This document shows positions 1 to 12,826 of a stretch of 64,000 bases of DNA, piece by piece. Source of the DNA: Stercorarius parasiticus (Eukaryota; Chordata; Aves; Charadriiformes; Stercorariidae); NCBI GenBank assembly GCA_013396915.1, contig VWZL01004596.1, forward strand, positions 315,202 through 379,201, given 5' to 3'. The translations under genes and the position numbers were made by a program. The notes beneath the pieces were generated by a model. It saw nothing but the letters and a program-made list of their open reading frames with translations. It made no database searches and was not told the origin of the DNA. Position 1 is the first letter of the stretch; each line of letters starts with the position of its first letter.

Positions 1-300
1 AATCAGCGCTGCCGAGGCTCCGCCCCCGCCGCCTCACGCCCCGCCCCAGCCCGGCGGCGGCGGGCCAGGGTGGCCTTCAGCGTCGCGGAGTCAGGTGGCA
101 GCGCTCCGCTGTTCCCTGTCCGTTAAGTCCCCTCTCCAGGCGCCTCACAGCCGCCGCCTCCCGGGCCCGTTGCCCTCCGCTCCCCCCATCTGCCTGCCTG
201 GCCCCCTCCCCTCCGAAGCTCCCAGGCCTGCTCTCTCCCCGGGGACTTGGCCTGCCCTGGCGGTGAGCTTCACCGTGCCACAGGCCCCGTGAGGGTTTGA
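1..300. promoter_or_regulatory. CpG island edge, probable promoter and first exon
   Basis: The first 100 bases are extremely GC-rich, with several GC-box (Sp1-type) motifs such as ccgccccc and ccccgcccc and a GGC-repeat run, in sharp contrast to the roughly 42-45% GC that follows. This is the usual look of a vertebrate TATA-less CpG-island promoter. On the plus strand a good splice donor (GCG|GTGAGC, GT at 263-264) could close a non-coding first exon. No long coding frame with a recognisable product starts here. The island is cut by the window edge, so direction and gene identity cannot be settled. Confidence 0.55.
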
Positions 301-1540
301 GGAGGGAAAAGGCGCCGAGATGTTCGTCAGCCACATCCCCACCTCCGTGAAGCTGTGACTGACCATGTTTCAGGCCACTCAAGTTGAAACCTGCGCAGAC
401 ACCTTAAACGTTGCCCGTGGCAGAGTTGAAAGACTGGGGAAGAAAGAGATAAAAAGTGTTTGTGGCCCTTCTTGGCTATTAATTGCAAGCATTGTCAATT
501 CCCTGCCAGTTCTAATGTCTCAGACTGTACCCATGGCAAATAAACAGTAGTCCTGGCCAAAATACAATGGAAAAAAGTCTTTTGGAGTTGTTGGTTATGA
601 AAAAGACATGAAGAGGGGTGGGATTTTCCTTCTGTGGGACAAGCCATGCCACTTTAAGGATTTCTGTTCTAATAATATCACCTCCATCTTAGAGAAAGTG
701 TATTTTTCATGTACGGTGATTCCTGGGTCTATCTGTGTGGTATCACCAGAGGAGCTGCAGTAATTGCAGGAAGGAATGACTCGGCAGGACTCTTCTGTCA
801 TCTCATATCAAAGGCAAAGGGACATCTCCGTGAACGTACAGCAGGCAGCACGTACTTACATGCCCAGCTGTTCTTCAGCTTGTGTCTTCTTGCATGGGTT
901 CTTTCTTTGACCATTAGAAATAGGTAGGTTGAGGGGGACACAACCACCTACATGAGGTTAGGCAGTCAGTGATGGCTCAACATCAATATGTTAAGAGCTG
1001 CTGTTTGCTTTGGGCAGACCTCCAAAAAATTGCATCTCTTCGGCAGTGTCAGCTCTGGCCTGATCCTGAACAGAGCCGAGCATTGACATTTCTCATTGAC
1101 CTGTCTTGAACCTCTCTTTAGATCACACAGAGGAAGCGAAAAGCGTTGGAGCAGTCTGTCAGACAGCAATCACTTCTTAGTTGATGGCATGGGGACAACC
1201 GAAGTACTAGGAATATTAGAACAAAGCCATAAAGACTGTGCCTGGGGTCCCATTTACCACCAGCAAATGGAGGAAATAACTGGTCTAACATGCCCTGTTT
1301 GCCAACAGATTGACCCGATCTGCTGTTGTGCCTCACTGAGTAACTGTGAGCTTTGTCCCTGGTGGATCTGCTCAGTCTCGTCACAGGAGCTATATGAAGG
1401 TCCACATCTTAATCATCGTTGCAAAGCTCCCATAGAGATCACTGTAAACAAAGCCAAAACAAGAGGAAAAAGAGGCAAAACAATGGTGCTTTAGTCACCA
1501 TCGGTGACTGGGTCTTATCCAGGGACCTGTGAGCTCTCTG
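301..1540. other. non-coding stretch downstream of the CpG island
   Basis: I see no exon with protein similarity and no recognisable repeat. An AATAAA occurs near 539. A cysteine-rich open frame of 132 codons (1,096-1,494) has no domain I recognise and is probably chance. Confidence 0.4.
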
Positions 1541-1544
1541 CTTA

Positions 1545-1690
1545 GCTCTGCTGCTGAGGCATCCCTCCATCCCTGGGCAAGTCAGTTCTTTTTGCCTCGT
1601 TCTCCCTCTGTAAAATGGGGAGAGCAGTGCTACCTGCTTTACTGGGTGATTGCGTGTTTGCTTAAGTACTGTTCTCCAGTCTGGGCATAT
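1545..1690 (+). repeat. MIR-like ancient SINE fragment
   Basis: The segment has the word order of the MIR 3' half: a 'ctgggcaagtca' block, a pyrimidine-rich spacer with 'cctc', then 'ctgtaaaatgggga', then 'tacct', then a 'gggtgattg' block. MIRs are relics of the amniote ancestor and are few and decayed in birds. The match is by eye and edges are approximate. Confidence 0.6.
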
Positions 1691-4600
1691 GGAGCAGATA
1701 TATGTCTGAACATTGCAATCGTCATAATATTACCATGAAAATAAAACAAAGCCCAAACCTATGAATAGTATTAAATTCTCAACAGTAGGGAAGGTAGCTG
1801 TACCAATCAGAAAGAAACCAAATTGACCATGAGACAAGCAGAGAATGGATTAGCCTGTGCTTGACAGATGGTACCAGGGACTGATGTTTCTATTTCCCTT
1901 GCAGAGGGTCTTAGAGAAGGGGGACAGGGGAGGGTGAGGTAGGGCACATTTATTAGAACGAAGCAGCAGGCAGTAGCAGCTCTGCTCAAAACCACCAAAA
2001 ATACCAAAAGCAATTTCCAATTAGTTTGTAAGGGACATGTTGCATATCAGCTACAGGGTGAAAAACAGGAAGAGCAATATTGTACCACATGGCACTTTTA
2101 ATTTTCAAAGCAGCTTGAAAACATTAATTAATCCTCCTCTGACTTAGGGAAATGCAGTGCAGTCAGCAGTTTGTTCCTTTACTTCTTATGCCAGGATTTG
2201 GGAAGACCCTGGGCCATTTCCACAGCTGATTCATATCATGATAGCTCAAATTACTCTGGAGGAGCCAGTCCTCACTACAGCACTACTGATCAGAAGAGGC
2301 TGTGTTAGGTCTGGAACCTAATGAACCAGAGAGAGGGGAGATGCCTGCACCCAACAGTAAGGCCAATCTTTAACATTTGTCCCATCTAAATCCCTTTTCC
2401 AGCGCTGTGAACAACATTAGGAAGCATTTCAGAGAAAATTAGGTGACTGAGGAATTAATCACAATCTCAGAAAGAATTGTGCAGTGAAACTCAGACACCA
2501 ACATATTGATCTAATTAAAACCTCTGACAAAACTTCAGTGGAATTCAGCAGGACCTGTGTACGTCCCGTTGAATTAGTGTCAGGGCTTGAGGGCTGCTTA
2601 TGCAGATCTTCTCTAAAGAGAAAATGTTACAGCTTAGTGGTTTTTACTCCTACTCAGTCTCCAGAACCACTGTTAATTTTCCAGTACACTTGTAGATTCC
2701 TGCATGGCAAAGCTGAGCCTACTAAACCAGGTGTGCCTGAGGTGGGACAATGACCTAGTGGGATTTTCCATTGCTGTTTCTCCTGTGCTCAGGAATTCTG
2801 GCAGCAGAGAAGAGGCAGCTGAAATACAGAGCCAGACTACACGCTGTGATCTGAGAGGCAGCTTGACTCCTAGATGCCCCTTCTGTGTCTTCTCAGCTTT
2901 GCCTCGCATCAAAGGCTGGGTTCATCCCACTAGCTGCTCTTGTTATTTGACAGTGGCTACTGATAGCCTCTGTTTTTCAGCAGTGATGGTACAGCCTGCA
3001 ACATCATTCTCATAGAGTAAGCCTACTGACACACAAAGAAAAAAAAAAACTTAATTACCTTTCGTTTTCCCCTCACAAGCTGACACCTGTTGCTTTTGGC
3101 TTACCTGAAAGCTGACATGAGCACAAGTGCCATTTACAGATACTTTTTCAGATGACTGTTTTGCAAGGGGAAATTACTTATACAGTTAATCTCAAGATCA
3201 GAAGATGGAAGATCAGTGATGAAAAGGTCCCTCCATGCCCTCTCCATAATGGCAAAGCTGGACTCATTACCCTGTAACCATACCTAGTAGCTGTTGGCAG
3301 ATTTTAAAAGGTGTTTAAGTGCAAAATCCCAAAACACCCAGGAGCCATATAAAAGAATGAACTTAATGCCCAAAGAGGGACTCAGAATTTGTGTGATTAT
3401 TAAGATGTCAGGAACGGAGACAGTAAACAGGCCTGATACCAGGGAATGCATAACACTCTTCCACGGAAACAAAGCGTCATCATTGCAAACGCCGCAGTTC
3501 AGGGAGGCTGGCAGAGGGACACAAATCACCCTGAAGCCAGTCACTATTGCAGTAAGTGGGACACTGCTGCTCCCTAGCAAAGAAAGCAAGGATGCTAAGC
3601 AGCATGGGTGGTGATACAAACATATCAAAGATGGGACAAGGATCTTACAGGTTTTTTGCATTGTTAGGCTGCCTTTTTTTAGTCTTCCATGGTGGAGGAT
3701 GATTACTGAAATAAGGAGAGCTCTCAGGTTGTGGTCTCCTACAAAGGGTCAGGCTGATTATTATTCTTTCTGTATACAGGCTCCCATAACCACCTCATCT
3801 TGCCAAGGGACAGGGTCACTCCATCCCTTATTCTTGGAAAATGTTTAGAAACCTGACCCAGCTCAGAAGATCATGAGAGACTTGGAGGACAGGCTACCTG
3901 TATGACAGCTGCATGCTTGTGCTTTCCTCTGCCCCTGTCTCAAAAGTCACTGTACAGTGGCAACGCTTTGCAAGATCATATGAGTTAATGGTCTTTTATT
4001 TGGGGGAAGATTTTATCAGGTGTGCAGCACATGGATGACAGCCATCTGATTATGCCACTTCCTCCACACAAAGTCTTGGTCTGATGCACACATGTGCATG
4101 GAAAGAAGATGCAATGGGGGGGTGCTCCATTGACCCAGCCGAACAGGGCAAGCCATGATCCAGCTGCCAACTCCTTTGTATTTTACAGTATGTGATTTCA
4201 AGTGAGATTTCATCCTCAGCTGAGGAGGTAAAGCTGGAACGATTCCTTCAGCACAAAAAACATCACAACAGCTGTCTACCAGGAGAGGAGATAAACATTT
4301 TGGGAAGAGCAGCTACTCCAATGCACGTGGACTTCATCAAAGAGTCTGGGCTGTCCCTATTGTTTGTGAGCACTGGATGAGAACAAAGACAGATTGGGCT
4401 AGAAAGGGCACCACACACACATTCAGAGCACATACAGAATAGGACACTTTAAATGCTATAGTGGATTGCCATTTTTTTGATATAATCAGAGGAATCTACT
4501 AGCTTGGGAATATATACACACATACATGCCTGAGGCCTAGATTAATTCCCATAACTTTCTTTTTGGTTGCACTTAACAGGAGATGGATCTGGTCCATTAC

Positions 4601-7500
4601 AATTGTCTCTTGACAGTCAAGAGCAAGGAAAAAATCTTTGTATCATTGTCAGTCTTTTTCATTTGTTGTTCCTAGAGCTCTGGGTGGGGTTTCCCACCTA
4701 CAGTCAACACAGCATTTCCTTTAAGGTCTTGGAGCTGATTCAATATTGCTGTCAGTCCTTTAACAGTACAACCCCCTGCTCAGGAGGCACACTTTCAGGT
4801 GTCAAAGGTGAGCCTATTTAAAGGAAAAGTGCTAGCCTTTCTACTCTCTTTTGTTCATAGATATCTACCCAAAGACATTTACCAGAGATGCTAAATTCAG
4901 AGGGAGCAGAGAGGAAAAGGCAAGCGAAGCCTGGGAGAAGAAACAAGTGGCCCACATAAAAAGGTGAGACGGGACATGCAAGGGAAGGGAACACGACATG
5001 GAAGCCTACCCAATAAGTAGCTTCATCCATACCACTGAAATGGTGGGGGAGAGGCTTGTTTTGTGATCTTCTTGACAATCTAATAATACTTGGTTGTAGT
5101 CAAACACTCCTGTGAAGGCAGAGTACACATAGGACTGGGAGGAGAGCTCAGCAGGTATGTGTCCGTGTTTAAAACCAGTCTCCAGGATAGAGAAACCTTG
5201 AGAAGGCAGACTTCAAATCCGGTTTCTGTCCAGCAGCAATGACATGTGGGCAGTACCACCTCCCTTAAGGAACAATAGGTTTCAACAAGTGAAGCTTGTG
5301 AGAGAAGCCTGCACCTGATGAAAAAGAAAATGCCTAGCTCCCCTTCTGCGAATGCTTCAGAGGTCTGCCAGGGGGCTGTCAACTCAGAGACCAGCTGTAC
5401 AGCTGAGTAAACAATAATGCCTTTACCTCTGGGACAAAGCAGGAGAGATGATGCATGATTTTTTTTTTCCAGGGCATTGAGACCACCACAGAAGTGAGAA
5501 AGGATTTCTTTCCTTTCCAGGTACAATAGTAACAAAAAGCTGGAAGCTATCTGCAGGTCTTACATCTGAAGGTATAGTGATGAGGCTTTGTACTTACACA
5601 GTATCATGCACGCTGAGTAAGCAGTGCCATTCTTGCTGCAGAGATAAACATTAAGAGTACAAGAGAGGCAAAGGAATGATCTGGAGCCCCTGGTCCTGCC
5701 AGAGAGGGAATGGCAAGGTTAGGCCAGGAGAGCAAGGCATAGAGTCTTTTTGTTGTGCTCTCCAGGCTCCAGTTTGGCTGAGAGCCCAAGGGAAGAGTGC
5801 CTGGGGGCTTTCATGTAGTCAGTTGCTTATATGGCAAATATAATTATTCAGCATTCAGCACATGTGATTTGCCTTACACAGGACAGGCTCCCAGTTAGAC
5901 TAGCAAGGGACTTGCTAGTAAAGGTAGCTTGAGTCACTCATAAGCCAGTGAAATAGGTGAAAACAAGAAGATTAAAGAATACTACAGGTTCAAACTCAGA
6001 TGGACTCACAAAACTTCAGTACAGCATGCATGTAAGCAACCCACACCATGCCCGATTCAGTTTTCTTATTTCAGTGGAACTACACACACAGATTGCTCAC
6101 ATTTGGCAGAGGTGAGCAAGCTTTCTTCCTAGATTTGCAAGACATGACACAAGGGGGATAGTTGCCTTCACAGATGATTATGCATCAACAAGTATATCAC
6201 AGGCAGGCAACAGAGCATCAACAGTACCTCAGCAGGCAGGTGAGCTGCAGCAATGACAACTTGATGTGGGGTGCATACATCCAACAGAGCACAGGATGGA
6301 GGACTCGGCAGTCTAGGTCCTGGAAGAGAAAGGCTTTAAGGGAAAGAGTTGGACATTCTATGTGTTTTGAGGGGGCACAAAACAGGAACAAAGCAAACAA
6401 AACCCTTAATTTGCCAATAAAGCACAGAAGAGTATTCCATCATTACCGTGGTTGCATCATTATTAGTCAAGCTTCTAGGCATCTGCTAATGTGGCAGCTA
6501 ATTATTATTATTACAGTGTTTAGACAGATTTTTAAAAGGCATCATGTAGGTGCTTCACTCCCATTCATTTCGGAGAGACTTGAGCAACAGGGACTTAGCT
6601 CATAGTCCAGCCTCAGACTGGAACATGGGAGGCTACATGAAGTGATCATCCCTTCATGAATCTCTAACCAGCAAAAAGCAAATGTACCTTCACAGGTGTC
6701 CTGTTAAAATCTAGACTGGTTTGAAAAGACTTGTTAGACTGAACTAACTAACCAATCTAATGATACATCTTAGCCCTTGAAAACCACAGTGTGAAAAACA
6801 GCCTCCACCTCATGCTAAGTTCTGAACAGGAAAGAACATAGTATACCTGCAAAGTTGTGTTGTGCCCCCTCCCTTTGCATTCAGATACTTTCATCATATA
6901 GCAATGAAGAGAAGATAACAGCAATGAGAAGATACCAGCACAGCAAGGCAGGGTTTAATTTAATGGAAAAATACTGCTGTAAGGACTGCAAAGCTGGGAA
7001 ACAGTCTGTTACCATCATCAGGAGAGCTGTGTGTTGGGCTGACATTGAAAAAGCTGTTCTCTCATCAGCTATGCTAGTATGGTCTCCAGTGAGCTATCAA
7101 GATAACTTCTTTACAGGCCAGTTAGTAAGGCTAATTCAGCAGGTCTGAAGGAGCCCTGAGAAGATGTGGCCCTCTGCATGTCCCAGCACACCCTGTGGTT
7201 TAGTAGAGCTTAGGACACCATCAGGCTCATAACTCACACCATGTGGAGAGATGACAGGAATGCCTAGCCCATGCTTGCTTACACCACCAGCCACCCCCCA
7301 CCTCCACTCACTAGCTCACAGCATTCAAAAAGCAAACTCCAGAGAAATGAGCAGATAGAGAAGAAGAAACCTGTAGCAGACAACAGAAGGAACCCATATA
7401 AACCTATTCCTAAAATAAAAAGGAGGAGCTGCAAACTCTTAAGTAGACATATTCCTCATGGGACCTATTTTTGCAAGTATGCATAGACAGCTGTGCATGA
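1691..7500. other. non-coding DNA, no gene or clear repeat seen
   Basis: Open frames are short, overlap in several frames and show no family resemblance. Short AT-rich blocks (for example 6,430-6,540, with an ATT run near 6,500) could be conserved non-coding DNA, but this cannot be judged from one sequence. Confidence 0.4.
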
Positions 7501-8010
7501 GTGAAGATGAAGTGCAACAAGTAGCTGGACCTCCTTGCAAAGAGTGCTGGACTGAACTGCTTCTTCCAGTAACTTAAATGAGGGCAGCCTTAACACCAGA
7601 ATATTTGCCAGGGAACAGCAATGGCCTGCTGTTCCCAAGGGGCAGGCAAACCAGGAGCCAAAGGCAATCCCAGCACAGGCAGTGGCCTTATTGATGGAAC
7701 ACAATCCCACAAGACCCAAACACAGCAAACAGGGACAAATGCTGGTGGCAGGGTCCATCAACAGCCCCAGACACAACAAGTGATGAACAAGGTCCAGGGT
7801 CCATGCAGGAACAAAAAGAAACAGAACCATGCCTGGAGGCAAGCTAGAACCATCCAGGAGAATAACTACCTGCAGTGGAGGTCTATGGTCCATCCCAGAG
7901 GCAAGGCTACAGACAGGCCCACCTGCAACACAGCTCAGGCAGGAACTGAACAAGTGCTCAGTCCAGAGTTTAAATGGAGCCCAGGAGCCCATGGGCAGGG
8001 GGGTGTGGGT
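7500..8010. repeat. degenerate internally repeated sequence, unclassified
   Basis: Read on the minus strand, the words 'tggacc', 'ggaccctg' and 'catggacc' recur several times (near 7,531, 7,755, 7,795 and 7,880), separated by glutamine/cysteine-like codon runs. This keeps both strands open for long distances (134 codons on plus, 175 on minus). It looks like a decayed minisatellite or low-complexity repeat rather than a gene. I do not recognise a named family. Confidence 0.3.
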
Positions 8011-8718
8011 GGAGGCCCCAGGTGAGGCTGGTCAGTGCAATTAAGGACTTTTGGTGCCCTCGGGGCAATGACTATATTATAGAGTTAAAATGGCACCACT
8101 AGCTAAGGAAGTGGATAATAGGAACAGCTTAATTTGAACTTCTCACGGTACAGTACAGTACTTATGTTGGTATTTCCTAATTCTTGTTTTTTAAAAGTTC
8201 AACTATTATAATTTAGTATGACCTTTCTCTATGGAAATGTACTGACCTCAGTCTGGTAGAATCTCAGGTTCAAATCTGATCAGTTAGCAAGAGAAATGTG
8301 TCTGATCTCATTCCAATTCCTTGCAGATATTTGCCCAAAAAGTCACACACACACTCTTGGCAGTTTCCAATTCACTTTGGGGAGATCCAATTTTAGATAG
8401 CTGAGAACAAAGTAAGTCAAGAAGCAGTATGTCACAAGGACTAGGATGCTTTTAAACTTGATACTTGATTGACCTCTGTTTTCTTATTTTCCTGTCTCCC
8501 CGGTACCAATTCAGTTGTAATCTCAGAGCCCTTCTGTACTTTTCCTCCCCTGCCAGAAAAAAAAAAAACGGTAGTCAAACCTACTGGGATTTGGGGTTTG
8601 TCTGAGTTGTTTTTTTTCTTGCTACCTCGAGCTGAGAAGCAAACTCAGAACCTCACAGTGTGCAGACAGTGTAACCACTTGTGAGCAAAGGGAGCTGGCT
8701 TCTCCCAGGCTGTGTAAG

Positions 8719-9075
8719 TCATAGAATCACAGAATGGTTCGGGTTGGAAGGGACCTTAAAGATCATCTCGTTCCAACCCCCCTGCCATGGGCAGGGACAC
8801 CTCCCACTAGACCAGGTTGCTCAAAGCCCCATCCAGCCTGGCCTTGAACACTTCCAGGGATGGGGCATGCACAACTTCTCTGGGCAACCTGTTCCAGTAT
8901 CTCACCACCTCCACAGTAAAAAATTTCTTCCTAATATCTAATCTAGATCTAACATCTTTCAGTTTAAAACCATTACCCCTTGTCCTATTGCTCCACTCCC
9001 TGATAAAGAGTCCTTCCGCATCTTTCCTGTAGGCTCTATAAGTCTCAAGTCCTGAGCAAATGTGTTTCTGTTTGG
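8719..9075 (-). mobile_element. CR1 LINE, 3'-truncated copy
   Basis: The plus strand begins with the reverse complement of the CR1 3' end (tcatagaatcacagaatgg, then 'ggttggaagggacctt'). On the minus strand it reads the C-terminal end of CR1 ORF2, including RLDIRKKFFTV, YWNRLPREVV and SLEVFKARLDG. Only the last part of the element is present, as usual for 5'-truncated CR1 insertions. The frame is open for about 97 codons, so this is a moderately young copy. It is a dead fragment with no reverse transcriptase core. Confidence 0.95.
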
Positions 9076-10743
9076 AAGGCTTCTTGTGGGTAGCTCCCAA
9101 AGGAGCAGATCAATGCAGTACTCCTTGCCCCCAGTAGAAAGAAAACAAGATAAACCCAGTGACGCTTACACATGAAAAAATGAGAGCTGATGAAACAAAT
9201 AGAACAGCTCAGAACTAGGGGCAGAAAAGTAAAATGACAGAGCCAAGAGATGGATTAAAAATAAATAGGTCAAAATCTGTCTGGAACACCAGGAAAAGCT
9301 TTCCCTGGCAAATTCAGTTCAGCACCTGATAAGTCACTGACAGCAGAGGTGAACCACGTCAGGCAGGTGAGTTTCCCCTGGTTGTTAATTACCCCTCCTC
9401 CCCCATTTCTGAAGGCACCATTAATGGCTATCGATAGCATATGAAGCATCAAGCTCTTGCCTACATCCCTAACTTCTAGGACAGTGATGCATACATAAGC
9501 CATGTTAAATTGCCATACAGCCATCCACGGGCAGCCCACATACTTGCATCTGTGCTAACTCACGGTTACTAATAGGTGTCATTAGCTGCTGAAAAATGAA
9601 CATGGTGGATCTCGGTCAGGGGGAGGTTAGTGTGCAGTGACTCACTGCGTACGCCCGTGAGAAAAACGTCAGCAAACACAATTGGGACCGAACAAGAGAT
9701 GGTTGCTAAATGATCAATTTAATTTAATCAAGACTTCATTATTAGTGGGTTTTTATTCTGGGTAACCTGCGAGGTTTTCTTTTGTGTGGCATAGCTCTTG
9801 TCTACATTGACTCATCAGACTTGAGGGCAAATGATTCTTAGCCCTTGTCTTAGCTATTAAATTACTGCTACTCAGCTTGTTTGTTTTATCTGTTCCTCAG
9901 GTCTTTGGCCCACACCCACAATCTGATCTTTCCTTTGCATGTAGGCAGTGGCAAGCTCCAGCTCTGAGTTAGCTGTTGAACACAGAAGTCCAGGTAATGC
10001 TGGGACAAAGCTGAGAAACATAAATTAAATTGAAACCTAGAGAAATTTGTCTTGACACCACTGCTTAAAGTAAGCAAACTGAGCAAACAGCCAGCTGAAA
10101 TAACCGTGTATATAAACCATTTGAAAATAACATGAGGTGCTACGTTTAGGCAGGAGACTACCTTATAGAAGAGGTCTTTAATGCATGTCTCACTGTAATA
10201 TCATAACCCAATGATTTTCAAGCAAACCAGCATTTGGGAGTTTCTTGCAGATTGTTCCTCCTCACTGTGCACGGTGTGCTTGATTCTCCACTGCTTTGCT
10301 TTTTGTGGAGTCATTTAAGTCTGGGCTAAGCTATGCAATCCCCCCTGTCTAGGACAGCATTGTAGAATTATAAATACTCAACATGAGACAGAGTGGTTTA
10401 GAAATCAATTTTTGGCTCATGACAGCAGCTCACAAACTGAGACCCACAGCATCGAGGAATTCTTTCCTACCAGCTGAGCAGGACTCAACTTTCCAACACT
10501 GGTCTTTTTCCTCATTTCTAGAAACCAGCATATAACAAGTGGAAACGCAAATACAGGAAATAATTTCCTGATGTTACTCTCCTGTTAGTTTCACATATAA
10601 GTGTTGGAGCTGTAGCAAGACTGAGCTGTGGCTGGGAAGGGAAGAGGCCATCTGTGCTATGATGAACAGGAGAGGAGGTCTCCAGAAGGCACTCAAATGA
10701 GTATACGCCAGGAAAAAGGCTGGCAGAATGCAAGGGCTTTGTT
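9076..10743. other. non-coding DNA, nothing specific seen
   Basis: No coding frame with recognisable similarity. An AT-rich block at about 9,715-9,760 could be a conserved element but there is no direct evidence. Confidence 0.35.
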
Positions 10744-10772
10744 CTTGGTGGACAGCCCTCCAGGGAGAAAGC
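10744..10772 (+). repeat. 29-bp dispersed repeat, copy 1
   Basis: This 29-base stretch (starting cttggtggacagccc) recurs at 12,193-12,221 with one mismatch. In both places the plus-strand frame reads L-V-D-S-P-P-G-R-K, and a short upstream 'aatgc' is also shared. A match of this length is not expected by chance in 64 kb, so it is a real duplicated or dispersed element. I cannot name the family. Confidence 0.6.
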
Positions 10773-12192
10773 AAATCACCCTTAGTTATCTGCATGATGG
10801 CAGAATCCCATCTCAATGTTTTTTTCTGTACAAGTTAATATATTAAAGTAAAAGGGAGGTAAAGGAATGGGTTACATCTAAGCAAAGAAGTCAGGAATAA
10901 ACATCCCTTCAAAGTAAAGAAGCAGCATAGACAGAGATGTGATGAGTAGGTGCAGTTTATTTCTCCTGTCTCCAGCTCCTTGCTGTGACTGCAGGCTCTC
11001 GAGACCTGCACTGCATGTTGCCTTGCACTTTGGCAGGCATTGAGGAAATCAATTCCAACCTTCATTCACAGACATTTTCCACATCTTTCCTATTTTCAGC
11101 CTTGACCCTGCCCTCTGAGGCCCTCACTGGGACCTGGGAGCTGAAGGCAAAACATTTCATGTTGCAGTTGTGAATGTACTTGAATATAGCCTTTAGGCCA
11201 GTTCAGATCCTAGTGAGAAAGGGGTTAATCTGTTCCCAGGCGGGAGTAGTCTGCAGGCAGGGATTTGTAAGGCAGTAGGGGCTGTACCAGATGTGAGGGA
11301 ACTGATTACCTCACGGCATGCCCCCGTACCACAGAATAACTGTGCATAATTGGTACCTTATTTTAGCAAGGAACAGTTTTTAGAATGGGGTCTATAATTA
11401 AGAGCTTAGATTAAAACCACCCTGATTTGAAAGAAAGAAGCAGAGAAAACAGCTGAGACTGTCTGGTACCGTAGTGGTCTGGGCTTTATCCTTTCTTGAA
11501 GCCGAGGGAAGAAAACCTTAAGAAAACCAGACATTTCTGTCATAGAGTTACCCTGATTTTGTTAGAAGCAAACAGAAGCTTTTCCTATCCTGAAACAGTG
11601 TGAATTCTGATAAGTGCTTATTTTTAAAAAGAGTGATTCATAGATACTTATTTTTATTTAAAGATGAATTGTTTTCTGGGGGATTTAAATCTTCCTTGAC
11701 AGTGTTTATAACTTGAAATGCCACAAAGCAGGGCTGTCACATAGCAATTGGAGGATAATACTGATGAGAAGAGAAAAATAAACTGGCTATTCTCGTTCAG
11801 CTGTCTGGATGGGAAGGAGTTGCAGACAGCGAGCAAACAGAGCCATGTGAAACGCTGTTAGAATCAACCTCGATAGGTCACCTCTGTTGCTAGGCGGGAT
11901 CTGCTAACACAAGTAAGGGAAGGAAAATTAGCCTCGGAAAATAGTTTCAGCTTTGATAATTCAGCTTGGTGTCGGCATTGAGACAGAGATTTGATCTTTA
12001 GATGCTGATTTTTATTGTGGATGTAACCTCCCCCCTTCCTTTTTCTCTCCTAGCCTGATTCACTTTGAGTGGGGAATGATTCTCAGCCCAAGCTCATGAT
12101 TGATGTGTTCTGGAGTCAGCATCTGTGCCGGTGGCCCCCATCGTGATCCCACCAGTGGAACTAAACCACCTGGAAAATGCGGGCCAAAAGGC

Positions 12193-12221
12193 CTTGGTGG
12201 ACAGCCCTCCAGGAAGAAAGC
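12193..12221 (+). repeat. 29-bp dispersed repeat, copy 2
   Basis: Partner of 10,744-10,772, with one G/A difference. It lies within an open stretch (from about 12,104) whose first part has a protein-like composition rich in P, V, I and E. A good polypyrimidine tract and AG lie at 12,037-12,052, but the frame has a TGA at 12,101-12,103 and no donor follows the match, so I do not call an exon. Confidence 0.6.
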
Positions 12222-12772
12222 GTTTTTTAACTAACCATCAGAAAATGTTGGTGGGGAATGATTGCCAGTTCCATCTGAGGGGAGCAATCTCAGCTGCATG
12301 CTATAATTTGTTACCTGTACAGTGGAAAAATCTCACAGTATTAGCCCTTTTTTTCCTCTTAGAGGAGCTAAAAATATGCTCTTTGAAAAACACTGAGTGG
12401 TACTGGTTTGGAATAGGAAAGGGAAGAAGCAAAGAAATCTGGGACCTACATGGAGGGCACACTGACAAATTTGCAAAGTATTTTCAGTGACATTGGTTCA
12501 CAGGGAATATTGGCTTCTGAAAATCATCATCTGTCCCATAAGTAATTATTTGAGTGGATTAGTCACTACTGGCTTTGGTAGGGCTTTTCATTTGATTTCC
12601 AATAAGAGGCTGCAATCTCCAGTCCCATCAAACCTGCTTGGGGCACAGTGGCCAAAAAAAAGATCTGTAAGGACAACATAGTGCTTGCTTTCTAGGCAAG
12701 GGGGCAGAATAATATTGAGTGGCATTTTGCAGGGACAAAAGGAGAGCTATCGGTTCACGTTAGCCTTGGACT

Positions 12773-12826
12773 GTTTGTTTTGGTTTTTGTTTTTGGGGGT
12801 TTGTTTTGTTTTGTTTTGTTTTTTTC
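12773..12826. repeat. (TTTTG)n low-complexity tract
   Basis: A T-rich tract with repeated ttttg units and an internal run of five G. Simple sequence, no gene. Confidence 0.85.

Noticed and set aside
1096..1494. 132-codon cysteine-rich plus-strand frame
   Set aside because: No recognisable domain or splice structure; cysteines do not form a known zinc-binding pattern. A chance frame is more likely.
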